Shown here: in pieces, positions 27,391 through 36,313 of the stretch
Layout: the number at the start of each line of letters is the position of its first letter
Position numbering within the stretch: the stretch's first letter is position 1
Origin: Akkermansiaceae bacterium UBA1506
GTDB taxonomy: Bacteria; Verrucomicrobiota; Verrucomicrobiia; Verrucomicrobiales; DEV007
DNA: 64,000 nt
Assembly (NCBI GenBank): GCA_002323995.1
Contig: DCQY01000134.1
Location: forward strand, 36,338-100,337
Direction: 5' to 3'
Notes under the pieces: model-generated
The model's input: the letters and a program-made list of their open reading frames with translations, nothing else
Told to the model about the DNA's origin: nothing
The model's database searches: none
Position numbers and translations under genes: made by a program

Positions 27391-29406
27391 ATGTTCGCCC
27401 TCGATACTCTCCTGACTGAGACCGGCCTGATCCGATTCGACAAAAAGACCTGCGAATGTCTCGAAAAAATGGGGCTTCGCACCATCGACGACGCCCTGAC
27501 CTACTACCCTCGGCGCCACGAGGATCGAACCCGATTCAGCGTCTTTCCGGAGAACCCTACAGCTGAACCCGTCTGTCTCCACGTCGAGGTAATCGATGCT
27601 CAGGCTCGCTTTGGGCGAGGGCGCGGCAAGCGCTGGTTTGAGGCTACCGTCGAACCAGCTTCCGGTGGCAATCTACTCGGCAACCGCATCGTTCTCCGCT
27701 GGTTTGGCTTATCCTACATACAGAAAATTATCGCCGTCGGACATCTACTCGTGGTTTATGGGCAACCGAAGGTGAGCGGCCGCAGGCTTGTCATCGATCA
27801 TCCAGATTTCGAGATCGTTGATGATGACCCCTCCACCGCTGAAGCCCACATGGGGCGCATCATTCCAATTTACCCACTGATTAACGGCATTAATCAGAAG
27901 AGTATTCGAACGCTCATCCACGGAATCCTTGAATCAGTTACTGACGAAACGATCGTCGACTGGTTGCCGCCGGACTCTGTCAATTCGGAACTCACCCGAT
28001 CTCAAGCGATTCGGCAAACCCACTACCCTGACAGCTTCGAATCACTCGAACCCGCTCGGCGCTATCTCGCTCTCGAGGAATTCACCCAACTCCAAATCAT
28101 TCTCCAAAAACGACGCGCCGAACATCGCACTAAAGGCGGCAAATCTCACGCGGGCCCGGGAAAGCTTCTCGAAAAATTCCTCAGCGATCTTCCCTTCGCC
28201 CCTACAAACGCACAAAAGAAAGCGTGGGAAGAAATCCGGGCAGACATGGTTTCGGAAGCCCCTATGGTGCGCCTACTCCAGGGAGATGTTGGCGCAGGTA
28301 AAACCCTCGTAGCGGCGGCGGCAATTCTTCTTGCGATCGAAGCTGGATTCGATGGTGCCCTCATGGCCCCAACACAGATTTTAGCCGAGCAGCATTTTCA
28401 AAATTTCCAAGAATGGTTCGAGCCACTTGGAGTCGAGGTTACTCTTAAGACAGGAAGTAAGGAGGCCGGGGGCGATCTTCCACTCTTTGCTGGAGGCGAC
28501 CACGGCTACGGAACCCTGACGATCGGCACCCATGCCCTAATCCACGACGAGAGCCGGTTTTCCCACGGGCTTGGCCTTGCGGTAATCGATGAGCAACACA
28601 AATTCGGCGTTAATCAGAGACAGGCGCTAATCAATCGCGGCGACTCTCCCGATGTTCTCGTCATGACGGCTACCCCGATCCCAAGAACCCTCGCGCTCTC
28701 CTTCTACGGTGATCTCGATGTGTCGATCCTCGATGAACTCCCTCCCGGACGCGGCAAGATCATCACCGGCATTCGACTCACGTCGCAGACCGAAGAAGCC
28801 GCAAAATTCATCGAAGAGCAGGTAGCAAATGGTCGGCAGGCCTACATCGTTTATCCGCTCATCGAAGAGTCCGACAAGATCAGTGCCGGAGCCGCCTCGG
28901 TCGAGTATGAAGCCTGGCAGAAACGACTGCCTAATATATCCATGACTCTACTTCATGGTCGGATGGCCGGGGAAGAAAAGGATGCCGTCATGGAAGAATT
29001 TCGAAGCGGCAAAGCAAGTGTTTTAGTTTCTACTACCGTCATCGAAGTGGGCGTTAATGTGCCCAACGCAAACGTCATGCTGATCTATAATGCGGAACGC
29101 TTCGGCCTTGCCCAGATCCACCAACTGAGGGGGCGTATCGGACGCGGCGAGCACAAAAGCTTCTGCGTTCTCATGCTCGATCCTGATAACGCCGATGCCC
29201 GCGAACGACTCGAGATCCTCGGAAGAACCCGTGATGGATTTGTTATAGCTGAGGAAGATCTCAAGATTCGTGGCCCAGGTGAAATGTTAGGCACTCAGCA
29301 AAGCGGGTTACCCGACTTAAGATTCGTGGACTTTCTCGGCGACAGTCGCCTCGTCGAACGATCTCGGGAAATAGCCCGCAAAATGGTTGAATCTGATCCC
29401 GCCTAA
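27391..29406 (+). CDS. recG: ATP-dependent DNA helicase RecG
   Basis: 671-residue fork-reversal helicase. The N-terminal wedge/OB domain starts with the characteristic MGLRTIDDALTYYPRRHEDR; helicase motifs are GDVGAGKT (298-305), DEQH (400-403), TATPIPRT, and the C-terminal TTVIEVGVNVPNA and QLRGRIGRG. The length is near the normal 690. It remodels stalled replication forks and recombination intermediates. It follows trkH by 14 nt, so co-transcription is likely though functionally unrelated. Confidence 0.97.
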   Translation: MFALDTLLTETGLIRFDKKTCECLEKMGLRTIDDALTYYPRRHEDRTRFSVFPENPTAEPVCLHVEVIDAQARFGRGRGKRWFEATVEPASGGNLLGNRIVLRWFGLSYIQKIIAVGHLLVVYGQPKVSGRRLVIDHPDFEIVDDDPSTAEAHMGRIIPIYPLINGINQKSIRTLIHGILESVTDETIVDWLPPDSVNSELTRSQAIRQTHYPDSFESLEPARRYLALEEFTQLQIILQKRRAEHRTKGGKSHAGPGKLLEKFLSDLPFAPTNAQKKAWEEIRADMVSEAPMVRLLQGDVGAGKTLVAAAAILLAIEAGFDGALMAPTQILAEQHFQNFQEWFEPLGVEVTLKTGSKEAGGDLPLFAGGDHGYGTLTIGTHALIHDESRFSHGLGLAVIDEQHKFGVNQRQALINRGDSPDVLVMTATPIPRTLALSFYGDLDVSILDELPPGRGKIITGIRLTSQTEEAAKFIEEQVANGRQAYIVYPLIEESDKISAGAASVEYEAWQKRLPNISMTLLHGRMAGEEKDAVMEEFRSGKASVLVSTTVIEVGVNVPNANVMLIYNAERFGLAQIHQLRGRIGRGEHKSFCVLMLDPDNADARERLEILGRTRDGFVIAEEDLKIRGPGEMLGTQQSGLPDLRFVDFLGDSRLVERSREIARKMVESDPA

Positions 29407-29470
29407 TTCACGCAAAGCAGCCCCACTTTTCCTTGTCAGGGTCGTCAGGCTTAGGAATGCTGAATGGTAG

Positions 29471-30739
29471 ATGAAAGCTTTTCCGTTGACCGTCTCTCTC
29501 CTCATTCTCCCTTTTCTCATTTTGGCAGAAAATTGGCCCTCTTGGAGAAAAGATCACCTCGGCTCCGGCCAGGCCAGTGAGACTAATTTACCAACCACCT
29601 GGACGCCCAAAGAAAATGTGCGCTGGAGAACGGAACTGCCCGAACCCGGCAACTCCACTCCCGTCGTTTGGGGCGAACATATCTATGTGACTCAGCCCGA
29701 GAGTTTAAGCAAGAGTCGAAGCCTGCTCTGTTTCGATCGCAACAACGGAGAGTTACTCTGGAAAAACGGAATTATTTACGAAGCTGAAGAACGCAGCCAC
29801 CGCACCAACCATTACTGCTCCGCTTCACCGGCAGTGAACAATGAAAGAATCGTGGTGTCATTCGGCTCAGCAGGCGTCATTTGTTACAATCACGACGGGA
29901 AGGAACTGTGGCAGCGTGACTTTGGTCCAATCGACCATTCTTGGGGCAACTCCACCTCCCCGGTCCTGCTCGACGACATCCTCATCCACTACCATGGCCC
30001 TGCCACCAACGCGGTCCTCTACGGACTCAACCCAGAAACCGGAGAAACCATTTGGGAATGGAGAGAGCCGGCCTGGAAGCCGGAACAGCGAACCGATGGT
30101 TTTAACGATCGTCCTGACCAAGGCATCATCGGTGCATTCAGCACTCCCATACTCGTGGAAACCAATGAACGTCGCGAATTAATCATGAGCTTCCCCATGG
30201 AGATAAAAGCATTCAATCCGGCCACGGGCGATGAGCTCTGGACATGCTCCGGACTTAATCCGTTAGTCTACACCTCTCCAATGTATGCAGACGGCATCGT
30301 CGTTGCTATGGGTGGTTACTATGGAAACTCTATCGGCGTCAAAATCGGAGGTAGCGGTGACGTCACCAAGAGCCATCGTCTCTGGCAGGAGGTCCGTCAC
30401 AACGGCGGTATTGGCAGCGGCATCACCAAAAACGGAAAGCTCTTCTACCAGGACGCTGGTGGTATCGCCTATTGCGATGACATGAAAACCGGTAAAACCC
30501 TCTGGCGTGCCCGACTGCCCGGGGCCGGCAAGTCGTGGGGCTCCTTTATCGCGTCAGGAGATTTGATCTACTCCCTAAGCCAAGCAGGCGATACAGTCGT
30601 CTTCAAAGCCTCAGAAGAAGGGCTTGAAGTCGTCTCCCAAGGTCAGGTGGATGAGGAGACGAACTCCTCCCTAATTGTCTCCAACGGGGAGATCTTTATC
30701 AGAACTCATGAAGCCCTCTGGTGTATTGGGGCTCGGTAG
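29471..30739 (+). CDS. Secreted PQQ-like beta-propeller protein
   Basis: 422 residues with an N-terminal signal peptide (MKAFPLTVSLLILPFLILA). Repeated tryptophan-docking units, such as LLCFDRNNGELLWK, VLYGLNPETGETIWEW and AFNPATGDELWTCS, define a PQQ-type (WD-like) propeller. Proteins of this kind are abundant in Planctomycetes and Verrucomicrobia and mostly lack PQQ; there is no dehydrogenase catalytic signature that I can see. It is convergent with the Lhr-like gene with a 6-nt gap. Confidence 0.85.
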   Translation: MKAFPLTVSLLILPFLILAENWPSWRKDHLGSGQASETNLPTTWTPKENVRWRTELPEPGNSTPVVWGEHIYVTQPESLSKSRSLLCFDRNNGELLWKNGIIYEAEERSHRTNHYCSASPAVNNERIVVSFGSAGVICYNHDGKELWQRDFGPIDHSWGNSTSPVLLDDILIHYHGPATNAVLYGLNPETGETIWEWREPAWKPEQRTDGFNDRPDQGIIGAFSTPILVETNERRELIMSFPMEIKAFNPATGDELWTCSGLNPLVYTSPMYADGIVVAMGGYYGNSIGVKIGGSGDVTKSHRLWQEVRHNGGIGSGITKNGKLFYQDAGGIAYCDDMKTGKTLWRARLPGAGKSWGSFIASGDLIYSLSQAGDTVVFKASEEGLEVVSQGQVDEETNSSLIVSNGEIFIRTHEALWCIGAR

Positions 30740-30745
30740 TTCAGT

Positions 30746-33325
30746 CTACTCCTCCACTTCCCGTCCAAGCTTCCGCTGCATCTCCCGATAGAGGCGCTCA
30801 ATTGCCTCCTCAGGCGACTCCATCATCATTCCCTCTTTAATCTTACTGGCATAGAGGCCGAAGGCAAAGGGTGACACCGCCGGCACGTTGAGTAAGACCC
30901 ATTCAAGGTCTTGAGCAGAGTCGAGAAAGGCAGTAGCACGATCAGTATCCAAAAAAGTATGTTTGGCCTCGTAGAGGGCCTGCTCTAGCAGTGGGTGATC
31001 AGGCTCCCGTTCTAACAATACCTGAAAGAGTAGATCGGAACTCCACCGAATTTGTTTCATCTTCCGTTCAGCTCCGGGCAGGTTTCTTGGAACCATCAGT
31101 CCCGTCTGGGCCACTCCGGAGAACTGCCACTTCACCAACTGAGAATCCTTCAAAACACCTTCCAAATCTTCTTCGGCATTAGCCCTGACAAAAAGCTCTT
31201 TCCATTGGTGCTTTTCCAGATCCTGAAAGTTTTTTACGCTCAACATGAAGCCGTAGTCATCGATCGTCACAAGAGTGTTCCCTCCTACTTTCTTTTTGAG
31301 ACGATGACTTACGACTCGGGAAAGCGCATCATTAGCCGCCCGACCAATCAAAGTATGAAAGAAGAAGTGAATTCGTTCCTCATCTTCGCTATCAATGAAT
31401 CGTTCAATCAACATACGATCCTGACGCGGAACTTGCGAGAGAAGCGCCTGGTTCTCGAAATGTTCGATGATGGCTGCTGCATTTGACTGAGAAATTGACC
31501 ATTCTTCAACGAGCCAATCAGTGACATCTTCCGGCTCTTCACCTTCTTCGTTTAACCGCCGGTCTAATTCCGTTCGCAAGCGCGCCACTTCGTTCGCAAT
31601 TCCCGAAGCCAGCGGCATTTTATTCGCGTTCCACGCGGGTACAGTAGGCAAGCGCCCGCTCGCATTCTCCACAATGATTTCTGAAGGAGAACTGTCGGTA
31701 AGCTTTACTGTTTTGCCAGCAAGCACAAATACATCGCCCATCTTAAGCCCTTTTACGAAACGCTCTTCCACCGCCCCCAGCCTTCGGCGGCCCAGCCTCA
31801 CGTTGACCATGCCGTCAGCATGAATCGTCCCGACATTGACCAGATACTCTCGCTCCACTCTCTTCGAAACAGTATGATAGAGCCCGTCTTTCTCCTCAAT
31901 CTTTCCAAAGGACTGGCGGTATTGCTTCTGAAGTGAGCGACCTCCACCCTCTAAATATTCAACAAGCCGATCAAAAAGCTTCCGGTCAAGCTTCCGAAAC
32001 GGGTAGGCGGAAGAGACGGTATCAAAGGCCTTATCCACGCTCACCCCCTCGTCCATCGCCATCCCAAGGAGATGCTGAATCACAACGTCAGAAGCGGAAT
32101 TAAGAATTCGGACAGGTTCTAGCTTCCTTTCATGCGTTAGACGAGCACAAACGATGCATTCGATGAGGTCGTTAATGTTGGTGGCGACCAGAACTCCATG
32201 ACTCGTCTCGTTAATGGAATGCCCTGAACGACCCACGCGCTGCAAGGCCCGCGAAATGCCCTTCGGCGTACTAACCATGATGACCGTGTCGATGTGCCCA
32301 ATATCAATCCCCAACTCAAGGCTAGTCGAACAGACCACCGCTCGAAGATCTCCTTCCTTAAGCCTGTCCTCGACTTCCTGCCGAATATCACGGTCTAATG
32401 AGGAGTGATGACATTCCACCAGATGGTTTAGCTTGGGCAGCGCGAGTTTTAGTCGATGGGAAATTCGTTCCGCTCCGGAGCGGGTGTTTGTGAAAATCAG
32501 GGTCGCACGATTCGCTTCGATAATCCGGGCCATATCGGTAATCACTCGCGTCGCCGTGAATCCGGCTGGCGGATAGGCCTGCCGCCGCAGCGGAGTCATC
32601 ACCTCAATCAGAGACTGTCTCGCCATGGTTGCCTCACGCACCTGGCAAGGTTGGCCTGAGCCAGTGAGGAATGCCCCCACTTCTTCCAGTGGCGCCACTG
32701 TTGCAGATAAACCAATGCGACAAAGCGGTTCTTTGCTCTCCCTCAGCCGTTCAAGCCTTTCAAGGGACACCGTCAGGTGAATTCCCCGCTTGTTCTCAGC
32801 AAAGGCATGCAATTCATCCACGATGACAAACTCACAGCGACTTAGCGCGTCACGATAACCTCTCTGAGGCAACACGATCGCAAGGCTTTCTGGCGTGGTG
32901 ATTAAAATATGAGGTGGCTTTCGTCTTTGTTTCTGTCGTTCCGCCGCCGAAGTGTCTCCGGTTCGAAGTCCTACCGTGATGAACTCATCCAAGCCCAAAC
33001 CAGCCAGGGGCTGCTTGAGGTTCTTCTCGATATCATAGGCAAGAGCCCGCAAGGGCGACACGTAGACGCAACGAATCCCGTGGGGGGCCAATCGACCCTC
33101 ATGATGTTCTTTTGCCAACCGATCAATAATCCCGAGAAAGCCCGCTAGAGTTTTGCCAGATCCGGTCGGGGACGAGAGTAGCACGGAGCGTTTGGAGACG
33201 ATATCGGGAATACAAAGCATCTGCGCTTCGGTTGGTTTACCGAAGGTCCGACGAAACCAATCCAAAGTCTCGGGATGAAGAGATTGGTCGAATGTGTGCT
33301 CAGGGTTCAAGGTGACCGCAGTCAT
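30746..33325 (-). CDS. Lhr-type superfamily 2 DNA helicase (Lhr-Core length)
   Basis: 859 residues. Motif I TGSGKT (54-59), motif II DELH (170-173), SATVAPL, and motif VI QRVGRSGHS identify the Lhr/HelicaseQ-like SF2 group; the C-terminal half holds the winged-helix and Lhr-specific domains with no extra 600-residue tail, so it is the Lhr-Core type. Such helicases often sit beside a metallophosphoesterase and an ATP-dependent DNA ligase in bacteria; neither is present here. DNA repair is the expected role. It is convergent with the propeller gene. Confidence 0.9.
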   Translation of the reverse strand: MTAVTLNPEHTFDQSLHPETLDWFRRTFGKPTEAQMLCIPDIVSKRSVLLSSPTGSGKTLAGFLGIIDRLAKEHHEGRLAPHGIRCVYVSPLRALAYDIEKNLKQPLAGLGLDEFITVGLRTGDTSAAERQKQRRKPPHILITTPESLAIVLPQRGYRDALSRCEFVIVDELHAFAENKRGIHLTVSLERLERLRESKEPLCRIGLSATVAPLEEVGAFLTGSGQPCQVREATMARQSLIEVMTPLRRQAYPPAGFTATRVITDMARIIEANRATLIFTNTRSGAERISHRLKLALPKLNHLVECHHSSLDRDIRQEVEDRLKEGDLRAVVCSTSLELGIDIGHIDTVIMVSTPKGISRALQRVGRSGHSINETSHGVLVATNINDLIECIVCARLTHERKLEPVRILNSASDVVIQHLLGMAMDEGVSVDKAFDTVSSAYPFRKLDRKLFDRLVEYLEGGGRSLQKQYRQSFGKIEEKDGLYHTVSKRVEREYLVNVGTIHADGMVNVRLGRRRLGAVEERFVKGLKMGDVFVLAGKTVKLTDSSPSEIIVENASGRLPTVPAWNANKMPLASGIANEVARLRTELDRRLNEEGEEPEDVTDWLVEEWSISQSNAAAIIEHFENQALLSQVPRQDRMLIERFIDSEDEERIHFFFHTLIGRAANDALSRVVSHRLKKKVGGNTLVTIDDYGFMLSVKNFQDLEKHQWKELFVRANAEEDLEGVLKDSQLVKWQFSGVAQTGLMVPRNLPGAERKMKQIRWSSDLLFQVLLEREPDHPLLEQALYEAKHTFLDTDRATAFLDSAQDLEWVLLNVPAVSPFAFGLYASKIKEGMMMESPEEAIERLYREMQRKLGREVEE

Positions 33326-33393
33326 AACGGCTACGCCTCATCAAGGCGACACGATGCAATCTGTCGCAGGGCATCCCTTAAACGATCTTCCAA

Positions 33394-34020
33394 TTAGACT
33401 TCGCCAACAAATTCTTGCCACTCTGGATGGTTAAGGATTTCCCCGAGAATATCGTGCGTCACCTTGAGTGGGAACTGATTGGCATTGATGTCCGTGCGGC
33501 GGTCTGAGTAAAAATCTAAGAGCCCCTTTGTCTCATCCTCATAAGTCTTGATCCGCTTCTGGATCACATCATCGATTGCATCATCCATGCGACCTTCCTT
33601 GAGAGCTCTCTTCCGAATCCTCGTGATGAGTTCTTCGCGATTCGGGCAGGAAAGATGGAACAACTGCAGCACCTCAACATGATCCTCAAGTAACTTGGCC
33701 TGTTCCACGCTCCGCGGTATACCATCAAGAATCATGATGTCGATGTCAGGCTTAAACATGTGCAGATTTGCCCTCGCATCGACTTGGATCTTAAAATATC
33801 GAACCGTCAATTCATCAGGTACCAGTTCACCCTGGCGGGAATAGGCAATAAACTCCTGACCAATTGGCGTTCGCGTATCCATCGAGCGAAAAGCATCGCC
33901 CATCGCAAAGTGATAAATCCTTGGGATCGAGCCGAGAATTTTGCCCTGCGTTCCTTTACCGCAGCCCGGAGCCCCGATAAAAATGAATGCCTTATATTTG
34001 TCGGGGTGCTCGCCAATCAT
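33394..34020 (-). CDS. Adenylate-kinase-like nucleoside monophosphate kinase
   Basis: 208 residues. P-loop GAPGCGKGT (16-24), MGDAFR (NMP-binding) and DGIPRS (equivalent to DGFPR) place it in the adenylate kinase family. The LID region is reduced to a short loop (RALKEGRMDDAIDD), as in short-type kinases, and no zinc cysteines are present. It may phosphorylate AMP or another NMP. It is transcribed alone, divergent from the lol-type permease; whether it is the cell's main Adk cannot be judged from this window. Confidence 0.85.
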   Translation of the reverse strand: MIGEHPDKYKAFIFIGAPGCGKGTQGKILGSIPRIYHFAMGDAFRSMDTRTPIGQEFIAYSRQGELVPDELTVRYFKIQVDARANLHMFKPDIDIMILDGIPRSVEQAKLLEDHVEVLQLFHLSCPNREELITRIRKRALKEGRMDDAIDDVIQKRIKTYEDETKGLLDFYSDRRTDINANQFPLKVTHDILGEILNHPEWQEFVGEV

Positions 34021-34101
34021 AGATAGAGTCTTTTTTGAGAGTGAATTAGACTATCGAATTTAGGATAAGCGCGTAACGTAGGCAAAAGTCAACCCTGTGT
34101 C

Positions 34102-35448
34102 ATGCTTTTCAGCCCTTTCATAGCGGCCCGCTACCTTAAGCCGAAGCGAACTTTCGTTTCAATTATTACCGTTATTTCCATCCTCGGAGTTGTGCTTGCC
34201 GTCTGGATGCTTACCGTTGTAATCGCTGTCTTTACCGGTTACGGTGAGCGCCTCAAGGAAAGCATCCTTGGATTCGAACCGCACCTCACTGTCGATGCTG
34301 GAGGTTTTATCGGAGACTTTGTTCCAGTGCTCGAAGAAATGGAACAAATCGAGGGCTTCACCGGAATCACTCCATTCGTTAGCGGTCAAGTTATCATGGA
34401 CTATCGTGGCCTGCGCAGCGCGCCCACGATTCGCGGCATTATGCCGCCGAAAGGCGCTGAACTGGAGCGACTCGAGAGCAAGATCGCTTTTGAGGCAAAC
34501 CCCGCCGCGGAACCAGGGTCCGGCGAGAACTCCAGGCGCGGCAACTTCACCCTGTCAGACCCCTATTCCGCCGTCATTGGTGATGGTCTCGCGGATTTGC
34601 AGAATATTGAGATTGGCGATACCATCGTCCTGCAATCTCCTCGTGATGTTCAGTCATTCATGAACCGACTCGACGAGCTGTCTGCGGCTGAGAACACCGA
34701 GGAGCGGGATCGGCTCTTCGATGAGTTTCGAGAATTCACAGCACCCCAGGAAGTCACCGTCACTGGTATCTTTGACTCGGGGCACTGGGACTTCGACAGC
34801 ACCTTCGTCTACGTTCACCTCGAAACGGCTCAGGTTCTCTACGGATTCGATCTCGAACAATGCCATGGCGTTGCCGCACGGGTAGAGGATGCTTTCCGAG
34901 CTCACGAATACTCTGAGAAATTGCACGCTGCCCTTCCGCAGCAATTTCGGGCCATGACGTGGGGCGAACGCTATCAGGGAATTTTTAACGCCGTTGCGAC
35001 TGAAAAGCAGGCGATGTATATCATACTCTTTATGATCATGGTAGTGGGTGCTTTCTGCATCATGAACACCATGATCACAGTTACGGTTCAAAAACGCTCC
35101 GAAATCGGACTAATGAAAGCTCTCGGCTCAACCGAAGAACAAATTGTTGGGATCTTCCTACTACAAGGATTGCTCGTTGGGATCATTGGCGTAGTCGTAG
35201 GGATGGGACTCGCCCAATGGACCATATTTGAACGAAATACAATTGGCACCTGGCTTGGCGACACCTTCGGGATCGCCATTTTTGCCGAAGATATCTACAA
35301 AGTCGACGGAGGTATTCCTGCCAGGCAAAGCATTAAGGATCTCGTCACCATTTCAGCTGGTTCATTCGTCGCGTGCACTCTGGCTGCCCTTATTCCCGCT
35401 CTAATTGCTGCAACTCTTCAACCAGCAAGAGCGCTCCGCAGCGAGTAA
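34102..35448 (+). CDS. LolC/LolE-family ABC transporter permease
   Basis: 448 residues with four membrane segments in the MacB/FtsX topology: one near residues 20-45, then a large periplasmic domain, then three from about 310 to 440. The start MLFSPFIAARYLKPKR and the C-terminal MNTMITVTVQKRSEIGLMKALGST are typical of LolC/E, which extract lipoproteins from the inner membrane toward the outer membrane. No LolD ATPase or second permease gene adjoins. A 20-residue stretch around residue 135 (AEPGSGENSRRGN) is an apparent loop insertion. Confidence 0.9.
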   Translation: MLFSPFIAARYLKPKRTFVSIITVISILGVVLAVWMLTVVIAVFTGYGERLKESILGFEPHLTVDAGGFIGDFVPVLEEMEQIEGFTGITPFVSGQVIMDYRGLRSAPTIRGIMPPKGAELERLESKIAFEANPAAEPGSGENSRRGNFTLSDPYSAVIGDGLADLQNIEIGDTIVLQSPRDVQSFMNRLDELSAAENTEERDRLFDEFREFTAPQEVTVTGIFDSGHWDFDSTFVYVHLETAQVLYGFDLEQCHGVAARVEDAFRAHEYSEKLHAALPQQFRAMTWGERYQGIFNAVATEKQAMYIILFMIMVVGAFCIMNTMITVTVQKRSEIGLMKALGSTEEQIVGIFLLQGLLVGIIGVVVGMGLAQWTIFERNTIGTWLGDTFGIAIFAEDIYKVDGGIPARQSIKDLVTISAGSFVACTLAALIPALIAATLQPARALRSE

Positions 35449-35476
35449 ACTTTTCATTTATTCATAACTTCTCTTT

Positions 35477-36313
35477 ATGGAGTTCTATCTCTCAATTGAC
35501 GGCGAAAAAAAAGGCCCCTTCACCCTTCTCAAAGTAGGAAGCCTTTTAGAAGACAACACCATCACCCCGGAAACGCTAGCTTGGCACAAGGATCAGGAAA
35601 GTTGGCTACCCATCAGCAAAATACCCGCCCTTGAAAGCATGGTTGAGGCCGCTCAGCGGGAAGCAGAAACTCCCGAATCTGAAGCGGTAGAAATTCCGGA
35701 AGTAACGAAGCAACCCACTCTGGCTCCTGGGAGTCGCTCTGAGGAGGAGGCGCCTCGCTTCGTCCGACAGGTCCGACCATTTACACGCTTCTGGGCACGA
35801 ATGTTTGACTGCCTGCTTGTTATGACGGTGGTGTATTTCTTCGTCGACACAAGTTTTCTCATGCCGAAAGAGAATGAAGCCATGGGTGATTGGCTCATTC
35901 GCTACCAAGAGCAAATCAGTTCTCCCGAAGCCATGGCTATCGCCACGACCATCGTCCGCGCTTTCTTTGGTTGGCATTTTCTGGAAGCAGCAATGCTTTG
36001 CCTCTGGGGCACAACACCCGGTAAAGCTCTCTTTGGTATCCGTGTCAGCAGTCTTGACGGGGGCCGGGCCAGCCCTTTTCGCTGCGTTGGCCGATCTCTT
36101 TATGTCTACATCATGGGCGTAGGATTTTACCTTTTTCCCTTCATACTCATTGGTATGACATTCAGCTTTTTCCGACTCATGGCCACCGGACACAGCCTAT
36201 GGGACCAGCACCTTAAACTTGAATCCTCCAGCGAACGGCTTTCGGCCACGCGGATAATGCTAGCCATTTTTGCCTTTTTTGTCTTAGTAATGCTGCAGTC
36301 TCTTAAAATCTGA
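35477..36313 (+). CDS. GYF_2 and RDD domain membrane protein
   Basis: 278 residues. The first 55 form a GYF_2 domain (FYLSIDGEKKGPFTLLKVGSLLED and TLAWHKDQESWLPIS), followed by a low-complexity acidic/proline linker and an RDD family domain with three hydrophobic segments (FTRFWARMFDCLLVMTVVYFF; GTTPGKALFGI). GYF_2 domains in bacteria are thought to mediate protein contacts; RDD proteins are of varied or unknown function. The stop overlaps the next start as TGATG, coupling it to the GH57 gene. No function is assigned. Confidence 0.85.
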   Translation: MEFYLSIDGEKKGPFTLLKVGSLLEDNTITPETLAWHKDQESWLPISKIPALESMVEAAQREAETPESEAVEIPEVTKQPTLAPGSRSEEEAPRFVRQVRPFTRFWARMFDCLLVMTVVYFFVDTSFLMPKENEAMGDWLIRYQEQISSPEAMAIATTIVRAFFGWHFLEAAMLCLWGTTPGKALFGIRVSSLDGGRASPFRCVGRSLYVYIMGVGFYLFPFILIGMTFSFFRLMATGHSLWDQHLKLESSSERLSATRIMLAIFAFFVLVMLQSLKI

